NCBI GenBank assembly: GCA_031553225.1
Contig: JAVBLU010000017.1
Coordinates: 4,718 to 68,717, forward strand
Reading direction: 5' to 3'
DNA: 64,000 nt
DNA from: JAVBLU01 sp031553225
Lineage (GTDB): Bacteria; Bacillota; Clostridia; Christensenellales; UBA1750
This document shows, piece by piece, positions 1 through 7,230 of this stretch. Both the position numbers and the translations under genes were made by a program. The notes under the pieces are model-generated. The model did not search any database and was not told where the DNA came from. It was given only the letters and a program-made list of their open reading frames with translations. Position 1 is the first letter of the stretch. Each line of letters starts with the position of its first letter.

Positions 1-2
1 CC

Positions 3-1565
3 CTGCAGAACATGCGCCTGAGGCGCAACCCGCAGCGCCTGTCGGGCGTGCGGTGCCTGCACACGCACCCGGGCGGGGACGCCATGCTCTCCGCCGTGGA
101 TTTGCAGTCCCTGCAGAAGATGAAGTTCGACGCCATGTCCGCCATCGGCGTGCGGGAGGAAGGCAAACCCTGCGCTGTGAGCGCCGCCTTTCTTGGCGCG
201 CGCGAACCGAGCGGTAACAACAAGACCTTTGTGGAAGGCCCGGTGGGCATTTATCAAATTCCCCAGTCCGCATGGATGGACCGCATCCGTGAGGCTGACC
301 GCCAAGTGGCCGCAAGCTTTGGCCCGTCCGAGCAGGTAAAAACGGAAAAGGCCGTGCTTGTAGGGGTGGCCGCCGGGCCGCAGGATGAGAGCATGGTGGA
401 GCTTCGCCGGCTGACCGAGACGGCGGGCGGCGAGGTGACGGCGGTTGTCACGCAAAAAACGCACAAACAGGACCCGGCGACCTACATCGGCAAAGGCAAG
501 GCGGAGGAGCTCTCGCTGCTCGTGCAGGGCAGCGAATGCGACCTGTGCGTGTTTGACGACGAACTGACCGGCGCGCAGCTGCGAAACCTGGAGGAAATGC
601 TCGGCGTGCGCGTGATCGACCGCACGGCGCTCATCCTGGACATCTTTTCCCAGCGCGCCAAATCCAGGGAGGGCAAGCTTCAGGTGGAGCTTGCGCAGCT
701 TATGTATAAGCTGCCCCGCCTCACGGGCCAGGGCGTGTCGCTTTCCCGTCTGGTGGGCGGCGGCGGCATCGGGCTGCGCGGCCGCGGCGCGGGCGAAACC
801 AAACTGGAGCTCGACCGGCGGCACATCCGCAGCCGTATCACCGACATCGAGCGCGAGCTTGCGGGCGTTGCCCAGGAGCGCGACGTGCGCCGCGCCCGGC
901 GCGAGAAAAGCGAAGTGCCCGTGGTGGCTCTGGTGGGCTACACGAACTCCGGTAAATCCACGCTCCTCAACCGCCTGTCCTCCGCGGGCGTGCTCGCCGA
1001 GGACAAACTCTTCGCCACGCTGGATCCTGTATCCCGGCGCATCACTTTGCCCGGCGGGCAGGAGACACTGCTTGTGGACACGGTCGGTTTTATCAACAAA
1101 TTGCCGCACGACCTGGTGCGCGCGTTCAAGTCCACGCTGGAGGAAGCGCTGCACGCCGACCTGCTGCTCATCGTGCAGGACGCCGCCCACCCGCACGCCG
1201 CGCATCAGCAGGCCGTGGTGGACGAGGTGCTCGCCGAGCTGCAAGCGGCTGACAAGCCGCGCATCGACGTACTCAACAAGATGGACATCGTTACCGGCGA
1301 GGTGGAGGTGGGCCGTCCGGGCGCGGTGATGATTTCCGCGGCGAGCGGCGCCGGGTGCGACCGGCTGCTGCAGAGCGTGGCCGAGAGGCTCGCACAGAAC
1401 CGCCGCAAGCTTTCCATGCTCATCCCCCACAGCAACGGCGCGGCGCGCGCCTTTCTGCATGAACGGGGCACCATTCTCAGCGAGGATTTCACGCCGGAGG
1501 GCGCGCAGATCGAGGCGACCATCGAGCCCGCCGACTACGACCGTCTTCTGCGCATGCTTATCTGA
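3..1565 (+). CDS. hflX: Ribosome-associated GTPase HflX, 5' end cut by window
   Basis: HflX binds ribosomes, mainly 50S, and splits stalled or hibernating 70S particles; it acts in the cytosol. The frame is open to the left edge, so the true start lies outside. Counted from the first in-window ATG (base 12) there are 517 residues. The HflX N-domain and glycine-rich linker (SRLVGGGGIGLRGRGAGE) precede a TRAFAC G domain with P-loop GYTNSGKST at about residues 309-317, G3 DTVGF and G4 NKMD. Ahead of the N-domain is an extra segment carrying HTHPGGDAMLSAVD at residues 17-30, which fits the JAMM/MPN pattern HxHx7Sx2D. From memory, clostridial HflX proteins carry a similar extension, so the ATG at base 12 is probably not the start. 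A strong terminator follows. Confidence 0.95.
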   Translation: MQNMRLRRNPQRLSGVRCLHTHPGGDAMLSAVDLQSLQKMKFDAMSAIGVREEGKPCAVSAAFLGAREPSGNNKTFVEGPVGIYQIPQSAWMDRIREADRQVAASFGPSEQVKTEKAVLVGVAAGPQDESMVELRRLTETAGGEVTAVVTQKTHKQDPATYIGKGKAEELSLLVQGSECDLCVFDDELTGAQLRNLEEMLGVRVIDRTALILDIFSQRAKSREGKLQVELAQLMYKLPRLTGQGVSLSRLVGGGGIGLRGRGAGETKLELDRRHIRSRITDIERELAGVAQERDVRRARREKSEVPVVALVGYTNSGKSTLLNRLSSAGVLAEDKLFATLDPVSRRITLPGGQETLLVDTVGFINKLPHDLVRAFKSTLEEALHADLLLIVQDAAHPHAAHQQAVVDEVLAELQAADKPRIDVLNKMDIVTGEVEVGRPGAVMISAASGAGCDRLLQSVAERLAQNRRKLSMLIPHSNGAARAFLHERGTILSEDFTPEGAQIEATIEPADYDRLLRMLI

Positions 1566-1594
1566 CGCCCACGGAATAACCCTATCAGCGCTCG

Positions 1595-1631
1595 GCGCTC
1601 CGGTCCGCCTTCGCGGCCCGGGGCGCTTTTT
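1595..1631 (+). terminator. Intrinsic terminator after hflX
   Basis: A 14-base stem (1595-1608 with 1613-1626, one mismatch and one G-U pair) closes a four-base CTTC loop and is followed by five T. It ends the hflX transcript. Confidence 0.88.
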
Positions 1632-1801
1632 GTGTGCATTTTCCTCTCCGCAGGGCGCGTTACTTTTCGCTCGTCCTCCTGATCTATGGCCGCTTGCGGG
1701 CAAGCGCTTTTCAGAGCGCGTCTCCCGCGGTATCATCGCCGGGAGCCCTTTCGCATATACATTTCTTGAACGCCCTGGTAGGGGTGCTCGGAGGTGTGGT
1801 T

Positions 1802-2950
1802 ATGCAGGAGGAATACCGGCGCATTTATAACGTATTGCAGCCGATGGATTCCATCGGCGCGGCGGTGAGCGGGTTTGCCAAGCTGGAGGTGCGCCACGGC
1901 CGCTGCCGCCTGGCCTTCTCTATGCAGGGGCTGAAGGCAGGGGACGGGGAGGTATACCGCGCCGCCCTCATATCGCGTGATTTGCGCAGGGCCGTGGACG
2001 TTGGCCGCATGGGTGCGGACTACCGCGGCTGCGCGGCGTGCGAGGCGGTGTACGAATCGGGCGACGTGCAGCGCTGGCCCGTCAGCGATTACGACGCGGT
2101 GGCCGTGTACCGCATGGCGCCCGGCCAGGTGCAGTTGGTTTTGGTGGGGCACGTGGGCAAGGGAGCGCCTGTGGACTGGAAGGTCGTGCGCGCCTTGGTG
2201 GCGCGCCTGCATGAACCTCCGGCGGCCCCGGTCGGACCCGCGCCAATCGCTCCGCCAGCGCCTCCAGCGTCGGCTGAGTCCGGCGCCGCCGCCGAACCAT
2301 CCGCCGCGAAGACCTCCGACGCGCCGCCGTCCGCGCCTTCTGCGGCGGCCGAATCCGATGCTGCTTCCGACATGCCCGCAGCGCCCGATCCGCCTCCTGC
2401 ATCCGACGACGCACCCGTGGTCGTCGCAGCCAGCGCCGACGAACAGACCGGGGAGCAGCTGCCCGGTGGTCAGGAACCGACCGAGGTCGGGGTACCGTCC
2501 AGCGATGAGCCCATGGAACCAGGCGCATTTCGTGCCGTCGGCCCTGAGGACGAGGCGTTTTATGCCCCGCCGCCCCCGCCGCCGGCCTCCCTGCGCCGCG
2601 CCGCCGCACCTGCCGCGCAGGACGAGCGCTATACCTGGCCGGAGGCCGCCCGAGACACGGCGGCCCTCTTTCGCGGCGCCGAACCCGTTCAGGCCATCGA
2701 CGGTTTGGCCGTATACCGCCGCGTGGCCATGCCCGGCGGCATCATCGGCATCGACCATTATCTGCTGGGCGTGCGGTTGCAGGAGTCGGAGGTTGTCGCC
2801 GTGGCCTACGCCATCCCCGGCTCCTATCGGGCCACCCCGCCGCCCGGCCTGGAAGGGTACCTTTGGCAGCCCGCCCCGTCCGGCGGATCCGGCTACTGGG
2901 TGTGCTGGCAGGACGCGGGCACAGGCGTGAACATCCCTCCGCCGGCATAA
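1802..2950 (+). CDS. Unknown protein, two conserved-looking ends joined by Ala/Pro-rich linker
   Basis: I do not recognise this 382-residue protein. An ATG further upstream (base 1634) lies beside the hflX terminator. The ATG at 1802 has GGAGGTG at 1790-1796 at good spacing, so I chose it. Residues 1 to about 135 look globular, with an internal Cys pair (GCAACE) and hydrophobic strands. Residues from about 138 to 290 are a low-complexity Ala/Pro/Ser/Asp/Glu linker. The last 80 or so residues are globular again and rich in Trp, Tyr and Gly. There is no signal peptide or membrane segment. The shape, two folded ends with a long acidic flexible linker, resembles an adaptor, but that is inference. 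It appears monocistronic, facing the convergent symporter gene. Confidence 0.7.
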   Translation: MQEEYRRIYNVLQPMDSIGAAVSGFAKLEVRHGRCRLAFSMQGLKAGDGEVYRAALISRDLRRAVDVGRMGADYRGCAACEAVYESGDVQRWPVSDYDAVAVYRMAPGQVQLVLVGHVGKGAPVDWKVVRALVARLHEPPAAPVGPAPIAPPAPPASAESGAAAEPSAAKTSDAPPSAPSAAAESDAASDMPAAPDPPPASDDAPVVVAASADEQTGEQLPGGQEPTEVGVPSSDEPMEPGAFRAVGPEDEAFYAPPPPPPASLRRAAAPAAQDERYTWPEAARDTAALFRGAEPVQAIDGLAVYRRVAMPGGIIGIDHYLLGVRLQESEVVAVAYAIPGSYRATPPPGLEGYLWQPAPSGGSGYWVCWQDAGTGVNIPPPA

Positions 2951-2993
2951 AGCGCGGGCGGAACACCGGTTATATCGCCAAAACCGAACAAAA

Positions 2994-3024
2994 AGGCCCC
3001 GCGGCTTTGCATGCCGCAGGGCCT
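2994..3024 (-). terminator. Intrinsic terminator of the minus-strand symporter gene
   Basis: A 12-position stem with one C-A mismatch (2994-3005 with 3013-3024) has a seven-base loop. Read on the minus strand it is followed by TTTTTGTTCGG, so it terminates the gene ending at 3079. It also lies just after the convergent gene ending at 2950 and may stop both. Confidence 0.8.
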
Positions 3025-3078
3025 GCCTGCGTTGTATGACGGAAATGACGCCCTGAGGAGGGATCGCCCGTACCCGCC

Positions 3079-4521
3079 CTACACCTGCGCCCGCAGATCC
3101 TCGCCCTCCTCCTCGGATGCGGGCTGGCCCGAGCGCTTGAGCTGAAGGTAGGCAACAAGGCGGGCATGGAGGCCGAAGGAGAGGGGATAGCGGCGGGCGG
3201 CGAGAATGGATACGGCGAGCAGCACGAGGGGGGCGAAGGCGATCAGCGAGCGGATGGCCAGCAGAACGGCGGCGGGCTGAGCCTGCGGTATGTTCTTGGA
3301 CGCGCCATCCACGAGTTCAACCAGGGGCTTGAGGTAGCCGCACCTGTCCAGAAGAAGAAGGGCCAAAGCGTTGCTGCCGGCGGCCGCGCATTTGCGCAAA
3401 AAGGTTTGCACGCCCGAGAACGAGCCCTCGGCGCGGCGGCCGATGATCAGCTCGCCCGCGTCGGTCACGTCGCCAAAGGCGGCGTGAACGGCCACCATGG
3501 GAAAGGCGATGGAGAAGCCCATGCCCGCGGCCAGAAGGAAGACAAAAACGACGGGCTGGCCAGGCTGAAGCAGCCAGGTGACCAGGCAAAAGACCACCCA
3601 TAGGACGCAGCCGATGGAGAAGGTGGGCGCTTTGCCCAGCCGCTTCATGCAGGCGGACACAACGGGCAGAAAAAGCAGCTGACACACCACGAGCAATCCA
3701 AGGACGATGGAGAGCAGGTCTGGCCGGCCGATGTGGTAGGTCATAAAGTAGGAAAAAAGCATGGACACGATGTCCAGCGTCATGAACACGCCCAGATACA
3801 TCGGGATGAACAGGCGGAAGGAGCGCACGCGAAAGGGCGCTGCGAGCGCTTTCAGGGCGTCTTGCAGCTTCACGCGCGGCGTGTTCATAAAGGCGGGATT
3901 CTCATGCACGCCGCGCACCATGAAGGCCCAGGGAACCGCAAAAAACAGGCCGAAACACGCGGCCATCACGATGTACCCGGTGCGGATGTCGGCAAAGGCG
4001 TTAATGATGTAGCTGGGCATCAGCGCGCATACAAGCGTAGACCCGAAGGAGAAGATCATGCGTGTGGTGGCGATGGAAGCGCGCTCGTTGTAATCCAGCG
4101 TCAGTTCGGCGGCCATGGCCTGGTAGGGCACCATCACCAGCGTTGTCACCGTGTTCAGGAACACGTAGGCCCCCATGGCGTAGGCTACGCGCAGCCCTTC
4201 GGCGGAGAAACCGACCGGATTCCATAGGATGACGAACGATAGGAAGATGAGCGGCACGCCGACCGCGAAGTACGGCTTGCGGCGGCCCATGCGCGAGCGG
4301 GTGTTGTCGGAGATCAGGCCCATGGCCGGGTCGGTCACGGCGTCCCAGAACCGGGCGACCAACATGATAAGCCCGGCCCAGCGCGGGTCAATCCGGCAGA
4401 CGTCCGTAAGGAAAATGGCGTAAAAGAAGTTGACGATGTTCATTACGCCGCCGCCGTATACGTCCGGCCAGGAAAAGAGGACCTTCGTTTTGGTGGAGAG
4501 CTTGTCCTGCGCTTGCGTCAT
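3079..4521 (-). CDS. GPH-family sugar:cation symporter (MFS)
   Basis: This 480-residue integral membrane protein has about 12 hydrophobic helices. It belongs to the glycoside-pentoside-hexuronide:cation symporter group (MelB/XylP/UidB type). Support comes from RFWDAVTDPAMG around residues 57-68, containing the Asp pair that is part of the cation site in MelB, and the cytoplasmic loop SDNTRSRMGRRKPY at about 71-84. It should take up a glycoside or pentoside together with Na+ or H+. The substrate cannot be read from the sequence. It is transcribed alone, divergently from the DUF2089 operon, with GAGAGGGG ahead of its ATG. No sugar hydrolase lies beside it; the nearest sugar genes are 5 kb away. 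Confidence 0.88.
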   Translation of the reverse strand: MTQAQDKLSTKTKVLFSWPDVYGGGVMNIVNFFYAIFLTDVCRIDPRWAGLIMLVARFWDAVTDPAMGLISDNTRSRMGRRKPYFAVGVPLIFLSFVILWNPVGFSAEGLRVAYAMGAYVFLNTVTTLVMVPYQAMAAELTLDYNERASIATTRMIFSFGSTLVCALMPSYIINAFADIRTGYIVMAACFGLFFAVPWAFMVRGVHENPAFMNTPRVKLQDALKALAAPFRVRSFRLFIPMYLGVFMTLDIVSMLFSYFMTYHIGRPDLLSIVLGLLVVCQLLFLPVVSACMKRLGKAPTFSIGCVLWVVFCLVTWLLQPGQPVVFVFLLAAGMGFSIAFPMVAVHAAFGDVTDAGELIIGRRAEGSFSGVQTFLRKCAAAGSNALALLLLDRCGYLKPLVELVDGASKNIPQAQPAAVLLAIRSLIAFAPLVLLAVSILAARRYPLSFGLHARLVAYLQLKRSGQPASEEEGEDLRAQV

Positions 4522-4608
4522 GTGTTACGCCCCTCTCTTGGCACCAGTGTACCAAATGGGAAGAACAAGCGCCAGTAGAAATAAGTAATGAGAAAAAAGA
4601 AAATGCAC

Positions 4609-4637
4609 TTGACTATTATTTAGGTTTGATTTAGAAT
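4609..4637 (+). promoter_or_regulatory. Sigma-A promoter of the DUF2089 operon
   Basis: TTGACT at 4609-4614, a 17-base spacer and TAGAAT at 4632-4637 lie 24 bases ahead of the GTG start at 4661. The surrounding 80 bases are much richer in A and T than the rest of the window. Confidence 0.78.
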
Positions 4638-4660
4638 ATGGACATGAGGAGGGATGATCA

Positions 4661-5029
4661 GTGAAGTACAAAGTGCCCGTCCGGTGCCCGGTATGCGCCG
4701 GAACGCTGACGATCAGCCAGCTGCACTGTGAGCAGTGCGGCTCGGAGATACGGGGCGGGTTTTCGCCCTGCCGGTTCTGCACGCTGCCGGAGAACCATCT
4801 GCGCGTGATCGAGACGTATCTGCGCTGCAAGGGGAACATCAAGGAGATGGAGCGGGCGCTGGACGTCAGCTATCCAACGGCCCGCAACATGCTGGACGCG
4901 GCGCTGGAGGCGCTCGGATTCGCGGACGGGGAGCCGCCCGCCGCCACCGAGCGCAAGGAGACACTGCAGGCGCTGGAGCGCGGCGAGATCACGGCGGAAC
5001 AGGCGCTTGCGCGCATGCGCACAAAGTAG
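4661..5029 (+). CDS. DUF2089 family protein (zinc ribbons plus HTH)
   Basis: A 122-residue protein with three CxxC pairs (C9/C12, C23/C26, C37/C40) forming a zinc-ribbon region. A helix-turn-helix-like stretch follows around residues 48-82 (RCKGNIKEMERALDVSYPTA). The end is a short SHOCT-like helix pair (ALERGEITAEQALARM). This is the layout of DUF2089 proteins, which are presumed transcriptional regulators of unknown target. The start is GTG with GAGGAGGG upstream. It heads a four-gene operon, and the next gene opens with the same SHOCT-like helix, so the proteins may interact or share an ancestor. Confidence 0.85.
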   Translation: MKYKVPVRCPVCAGTLTISQLHCEQCGSEIRGGFSPCRFCTLPENHLRVIETYLRCKGNIKEMERALDVSYPTARNMLDAALEALGFADGEPPAATERKETLQALERGEITAEQALARMRTK

Positions 5030-5042
5030 AGGAGGGCGAACG

Positions 5043-5534
5043 ATGGACACGGATCAAACGACAATTCTGCGTTTGGTGCAGGAGGGAAAGCTGACGCCCC
5101 AGGAGGGTGCGCAGCTGCTGGAGGCCATGTCGGGCGCGGGCAAGGCGGCCCCGTCCAAACCGTTTCCCGCGGCGGCCCGGCAGGAGGCCGAGGCCGCGCC
5201 GCGCAAAGGCAAGGGCCGCTTTCTGCATGTCGTGGTCAAGGTGCAGCAGGAGGCAAACGAAGGAGAGAGCAAACAGCAGGACGTGGACGTGGATATCAAC
5301 GTGCCCCTGGCGCTTGCGCGCAATATACTGCCCATGCTCGAGCGGGCCATCCCTGCGGACGCGCGCCGCCAGATAGAGGAGCAGGGCGTGGATCTGACGG
5401 CGGTCGTTGGCATGCTGCAGACCCTGGATGAGGACATGGAAGGCCGTGACCTGGTGAACGCGGTCATTCACCAAAACGCGGATGAGGAAGGCAGCCACCG
5501 GCAGGACGTGCGGGTGCTCATCAATGTGGACTAG
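5043..5534 (+). CDS. SHOCT-like domain protein (YvlB N-terminal type)
   Basis: A 163-residue protein. Residues 1-30 (ILRLVQEGKLTPQEGAQLLEAM) match the SHOCT-like helix pair found in DUF2089 C-termini and at the N-terminus of Bacillus YvlB. A basic, Ala/Pro-rich linker follows, then an alpha/beta part with VDVDINVPLALARNILPMLE near residues 80-100. There is no membrane segment. The ATG at 5043 has GAGGAGGG at good spacing and is preferred over an in-frame start 36 bases upstream inside the preceding gene. The role is unknown. In Bacillus the related yvlB sits with pspC-like yvlC and holin-like yvlD, and a small membrane protein also follows here. Confidence 0.75.
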   Translation: MDTDQTTILRLVQEGKLTPQEGAQLLEAMSGAGKAAPSKPFPAAARQEAEAAPRKGKGRFLHVVVKVQQEANEGESKQQDVDVDINVPLALARNILPMLERAIPADARRQIEEQGVDLTAVVGMLQTLDEDMEGRDLVNAVIHQNADEEGSHRQDVRVLINVD

Positions 5535-5883
5535 GCCGAGCGTGCTGTGTCTGTGGCTGAATGTGCTGAACGCGCCGAGGGACGGCGGGCGGGGCGTGCA
5601 CATCAAGCTGCCGCTTTCGCTGGACACAGCGCCTATCGTTGACCTGCTGGAGGATGCCCTGGACCTGGAGGCGCTTCTGACGCCTTCCTGCCGCGAAGCG
5701 ATACGAAGGCGCATGACGCAGGGAAAGCGCGCCGGCCAGTGGAGCTTTGCTCAGGCGTGCGACGTGGCCGAGTTGGCGCGTCCCCTCCTGTCCTCGCTGC
5801 GGGGACTGCAACTAAGCGTAAGGGTAAACGAGGGCAAGGGGGCGCGCCGCTCGCGGGTGCGCGTGCATATGCAGGCTTTGTGA
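5524..5883 (+). CDS. Small protein, apparent shortened paralogue of the preceding SHOCT-like protein
   Basis: About 119 residues. The region HIKLPLSLDTAPIVDLLEDA followed by a helix ending REAIRRRM lines up by eye with VDINVPLALARNILPMLERA...DARRQIEEQ of the upstream gene, but the N-terminal SHOCT-like helix is missing. This suggests a duplicated C-terminal domain. The start is uncertain: ATG 5524 overlaps the upstream stop, GTG 5542 is possible, and neither has a strong ribosome site, so coupling to the upstream gene is likely. The function is unknown. Confidence 0.6.
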   Translation: MWTRPSVLCLWLNVLNAPRDGGRGVHIKLPLSLDTAPIVDLLEDALDLEALLTPSCREAIRRRMTQGKRAGQWSFAQACDVAELARPLLSSLRGLQLSVRVNEGKGARRSRVRVHMQAL

Positions 5884-5896
5884 GGAGAGAGGAACC

Positions 5897-6253
5897 GTGA
5901 ACAAGCTGCTTGCGAAGATCATCGGCGGGGCGCTCGGATTTCTGTGCGTGTGCGCAGCCCTGCCCGGCGCGCGTACGGGCGCATGGCCCGGTTTTTTGCT
6001 GGCGCTGTGCGTGATGACGGCGCTGTACATGGCGCTGCGCCTGCTCACGCGGCCCCTCACGCTGGCCTTTGATATTCTTTTGCTCGGCATACCGCGCTTT
6101 TTGGTGGAGGCGGCCGTGGTGCTCGGCCTGGCGCACGCGTTGCCGTCGGTGGAGCTGCCCGGCTACTGGTGGGCGCTGCTGGCGGTAATCGCCTGCAACG
6201 TCGGCATGCACATCGGCCGAAACGCCGCCAAGGACGCCGCGCGGCGCGACTAG
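5897..6253 (+). CDS. Small membrane protein, holin-like/YvlD-like
   Basis: A 118-residue protein with three to four hydrophobic helices (about residues 7-24, 30-47, 55-78 and 88-110) and a basic tail. Its size, helix count and position after a SHOCT/YvlB-like gene suggest the phage-holin-family YvlD group, although I cannot align it with certainty. The start is GTG with GAGAGGA upstream. It is the last gene of the operon and is followed by a perfect terminator hairpin. A role in envelope stress, as for the psp/yvl systems, is inference only. Confidence 0.65.
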   Translation: MNKLLAKIIGGALGFLCVCAALPGARTGAWPGFLLALCVMTALYMALRLLTRPLTLAFDILLLGIPRFLVEAAVVLGLAHALPSVELPGYWWALLAVIACNVGMHIGRNAAKDAARRD

Positions 6254-6275
6254 CTCTGCGGCGCGCGGCGCATGA

Positions 6276-6309
6276 TTCCCGCCGGACGGTGTCCGGCGGG
6301 AAATTTTCT
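6276..6309 (+). terminator. Intrinsic terminator of the DUF2089 operon
   Basis: A perfect 12-base stem (6276-6287 with 6291-6302) with a three-base loop, followed by ATTTTCTG. Confidence 0.88.
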
Positions 6310-6315
6310 GTATTT

Positions 6316-6345
6316 GGCAACCGCGGGCGGCGGCCGTCCGTTATA
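6316..6345 (+). promoter_or_regulatory. Possible ECF-sigma autoregulatory promoter
   Basis: GGCAACC at 6316-6322, 16 bases, then CGTTATA at 6339-6345. This resembles the general ECF promoter form (GGAACC, 16-17 bases, CGT) with one mismatch in the -35 element. It lies 31 bases ahead of a gene for an ECF sigma factor, which commonly autoregulates. A TATACT at 6342-6347 could instead serve sigma-A, but it has no good -35 element. Confidence 0.4.
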
Positions 6346-6376
6346 CTGGTCGTAGGAAAACGCGGGAGGGATGCGG

Positions 6377-6895
6377 GTGCTCACGGACGAACAGCTGGCC
6401 GCTCTCGCCGCGCAAGGCAACCGGATGGCGCTTTCGCAGCTGGCCGAACGCTACCACGAGCGGCTCTTCCGGTTCTACTATAAATGCGCAGGGCCCAACA
6501 TGGCGGCGGACATGGCGCAGGCGGCGCTGCTGCGGCTGGTGGAGCGCGTGCACCGCTACCGGGCTGGGCCGCAGCCCTTTAGCGCGTGGCTGTTCACGCT
6601 GGCGTACCGCCTGTTCATCGACGAAACGCGCAAGAAGCGCCCGCTTCCTCTGCCGTACGAGGACATCCGGCGGATCGCGGGCGGGCGGGAGGAGAGCGCT
6701 GCGGCGGTGGAGCGGCAGGAGGCGCAGCGGCTTCTGCGGACGCTGAAACCGGATCTTCGGGCGATGGTCGTGCTGCGCTACTACATGGACCAATCCTACG
6801 AGGAGATCGCAACGGCCATGGGCACCAGCGCCGTGCGGGTAAAATGGCGGCTGCACGACGCGCTGGAGCGCATGAGAAAGGAGGCGCAAGCATGA
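6377..6895 (+). CDS. ECF-type RNA polymerase sigma factor
   Basis: About 172 residues, the usual size for a two-domain ECF sigma factor. The sigma-2 region spans residues 5-85, with FSAWLFTLAYRLFIDETRKK corresponding to regions 2.3-2.4. The sigma-4 region spans about 115-170, with VVLRYYMDQSYEEIATAMGT followed by the recognition helix VRVKWRLHDALERMR. The start is probably GTG 6377, six bases behind GGGAGGG. ATG 6371 touches that Shine-Dalgarno sequence directly, so it is less likely. It overlaps the next gene by ATGA, the classical arrangement of a sigma factor with its anti-sigma partner. Confidence 0.9.
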   Translation: MLTDEQLAALAAQGNRMALSQLAERYHERLFRFYYKCAGPNMAADMAQAALLRLVERVHRYRAGPQPFSAWLFTLAYRLFIDETRKKRPLPLPYEDIRRIAGGREESAAAVERQEAQRLLRTLKPDLRAMVVLRYYMDQSYEEIATAMGTSAVRVKWRLHDALERMRKEAQA

Positions 6896-7230
6896 CGGTG
6901 GAGGAACTGCTGCGAAAGGACGCAGCGCTGGCGATGCCTGCGCCGGACACGAAGGCGGCCATGGGCGAGCTGTCGCCGCACATCGCAAAGGCCGCGCATC
7001 AGGCAAAACTGCGCGCCTCGCGCAGGCGGGAGGCGGGCATGGCCGCCGCGGCGTGCCTGCCCGCGCTGGCCCTGCTTGCGGGGGCGGCCTCGGCGGCGTT
7101 GCTGGGCGACTGGAGCGCGTGCCTTGCGCAGCTTGCGCCTCTGGGCGCGCTTGCCGTGGCAGCGCTTGCCGCGCTGCCCGTGCTGGAACACATCAGGGCT
7201 TCGGGAAAGAACGGGAGGATGACAACATGA
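6892..7230 (+). CDS. Putative membrane anti-sigma factor
   Basis: A 112-residue protein. Residues 1-45 are a charged cytoplasmic part, and two hydrophobic helices follow (about 49-71 and 78-97), then a short basic tail. There is no HxxxCxxC zinc anti-sigma motif. The assignment rests on size, topology and the ATGA overlap with the sigma gene on one side and with the sensor-like gene on the other. If it is an anti-sigma factor, residues 1-45 would bind the sigma factor. I recognise no family. Confidence 0.65.
   Translation: MTVEELLRKDAALAMPAPDTKAAMGELSPHIAKAAHQAKLRASRRREAGMAAAACLPALALLAGAASAALLGDWSACLAQLAPLGALAVAALAALPVLEHIRASGKNGRMTT

Noticed and set aside
1733..2758. Long minus-strand frame opposite the Ala/Pro-rich protein
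   Set aside because: Arg/Gly-rich composition typical of a reversed GC-rich coding strand, no ribosome site, and the opposite frame has a good Shine-Dalgarno sequence.
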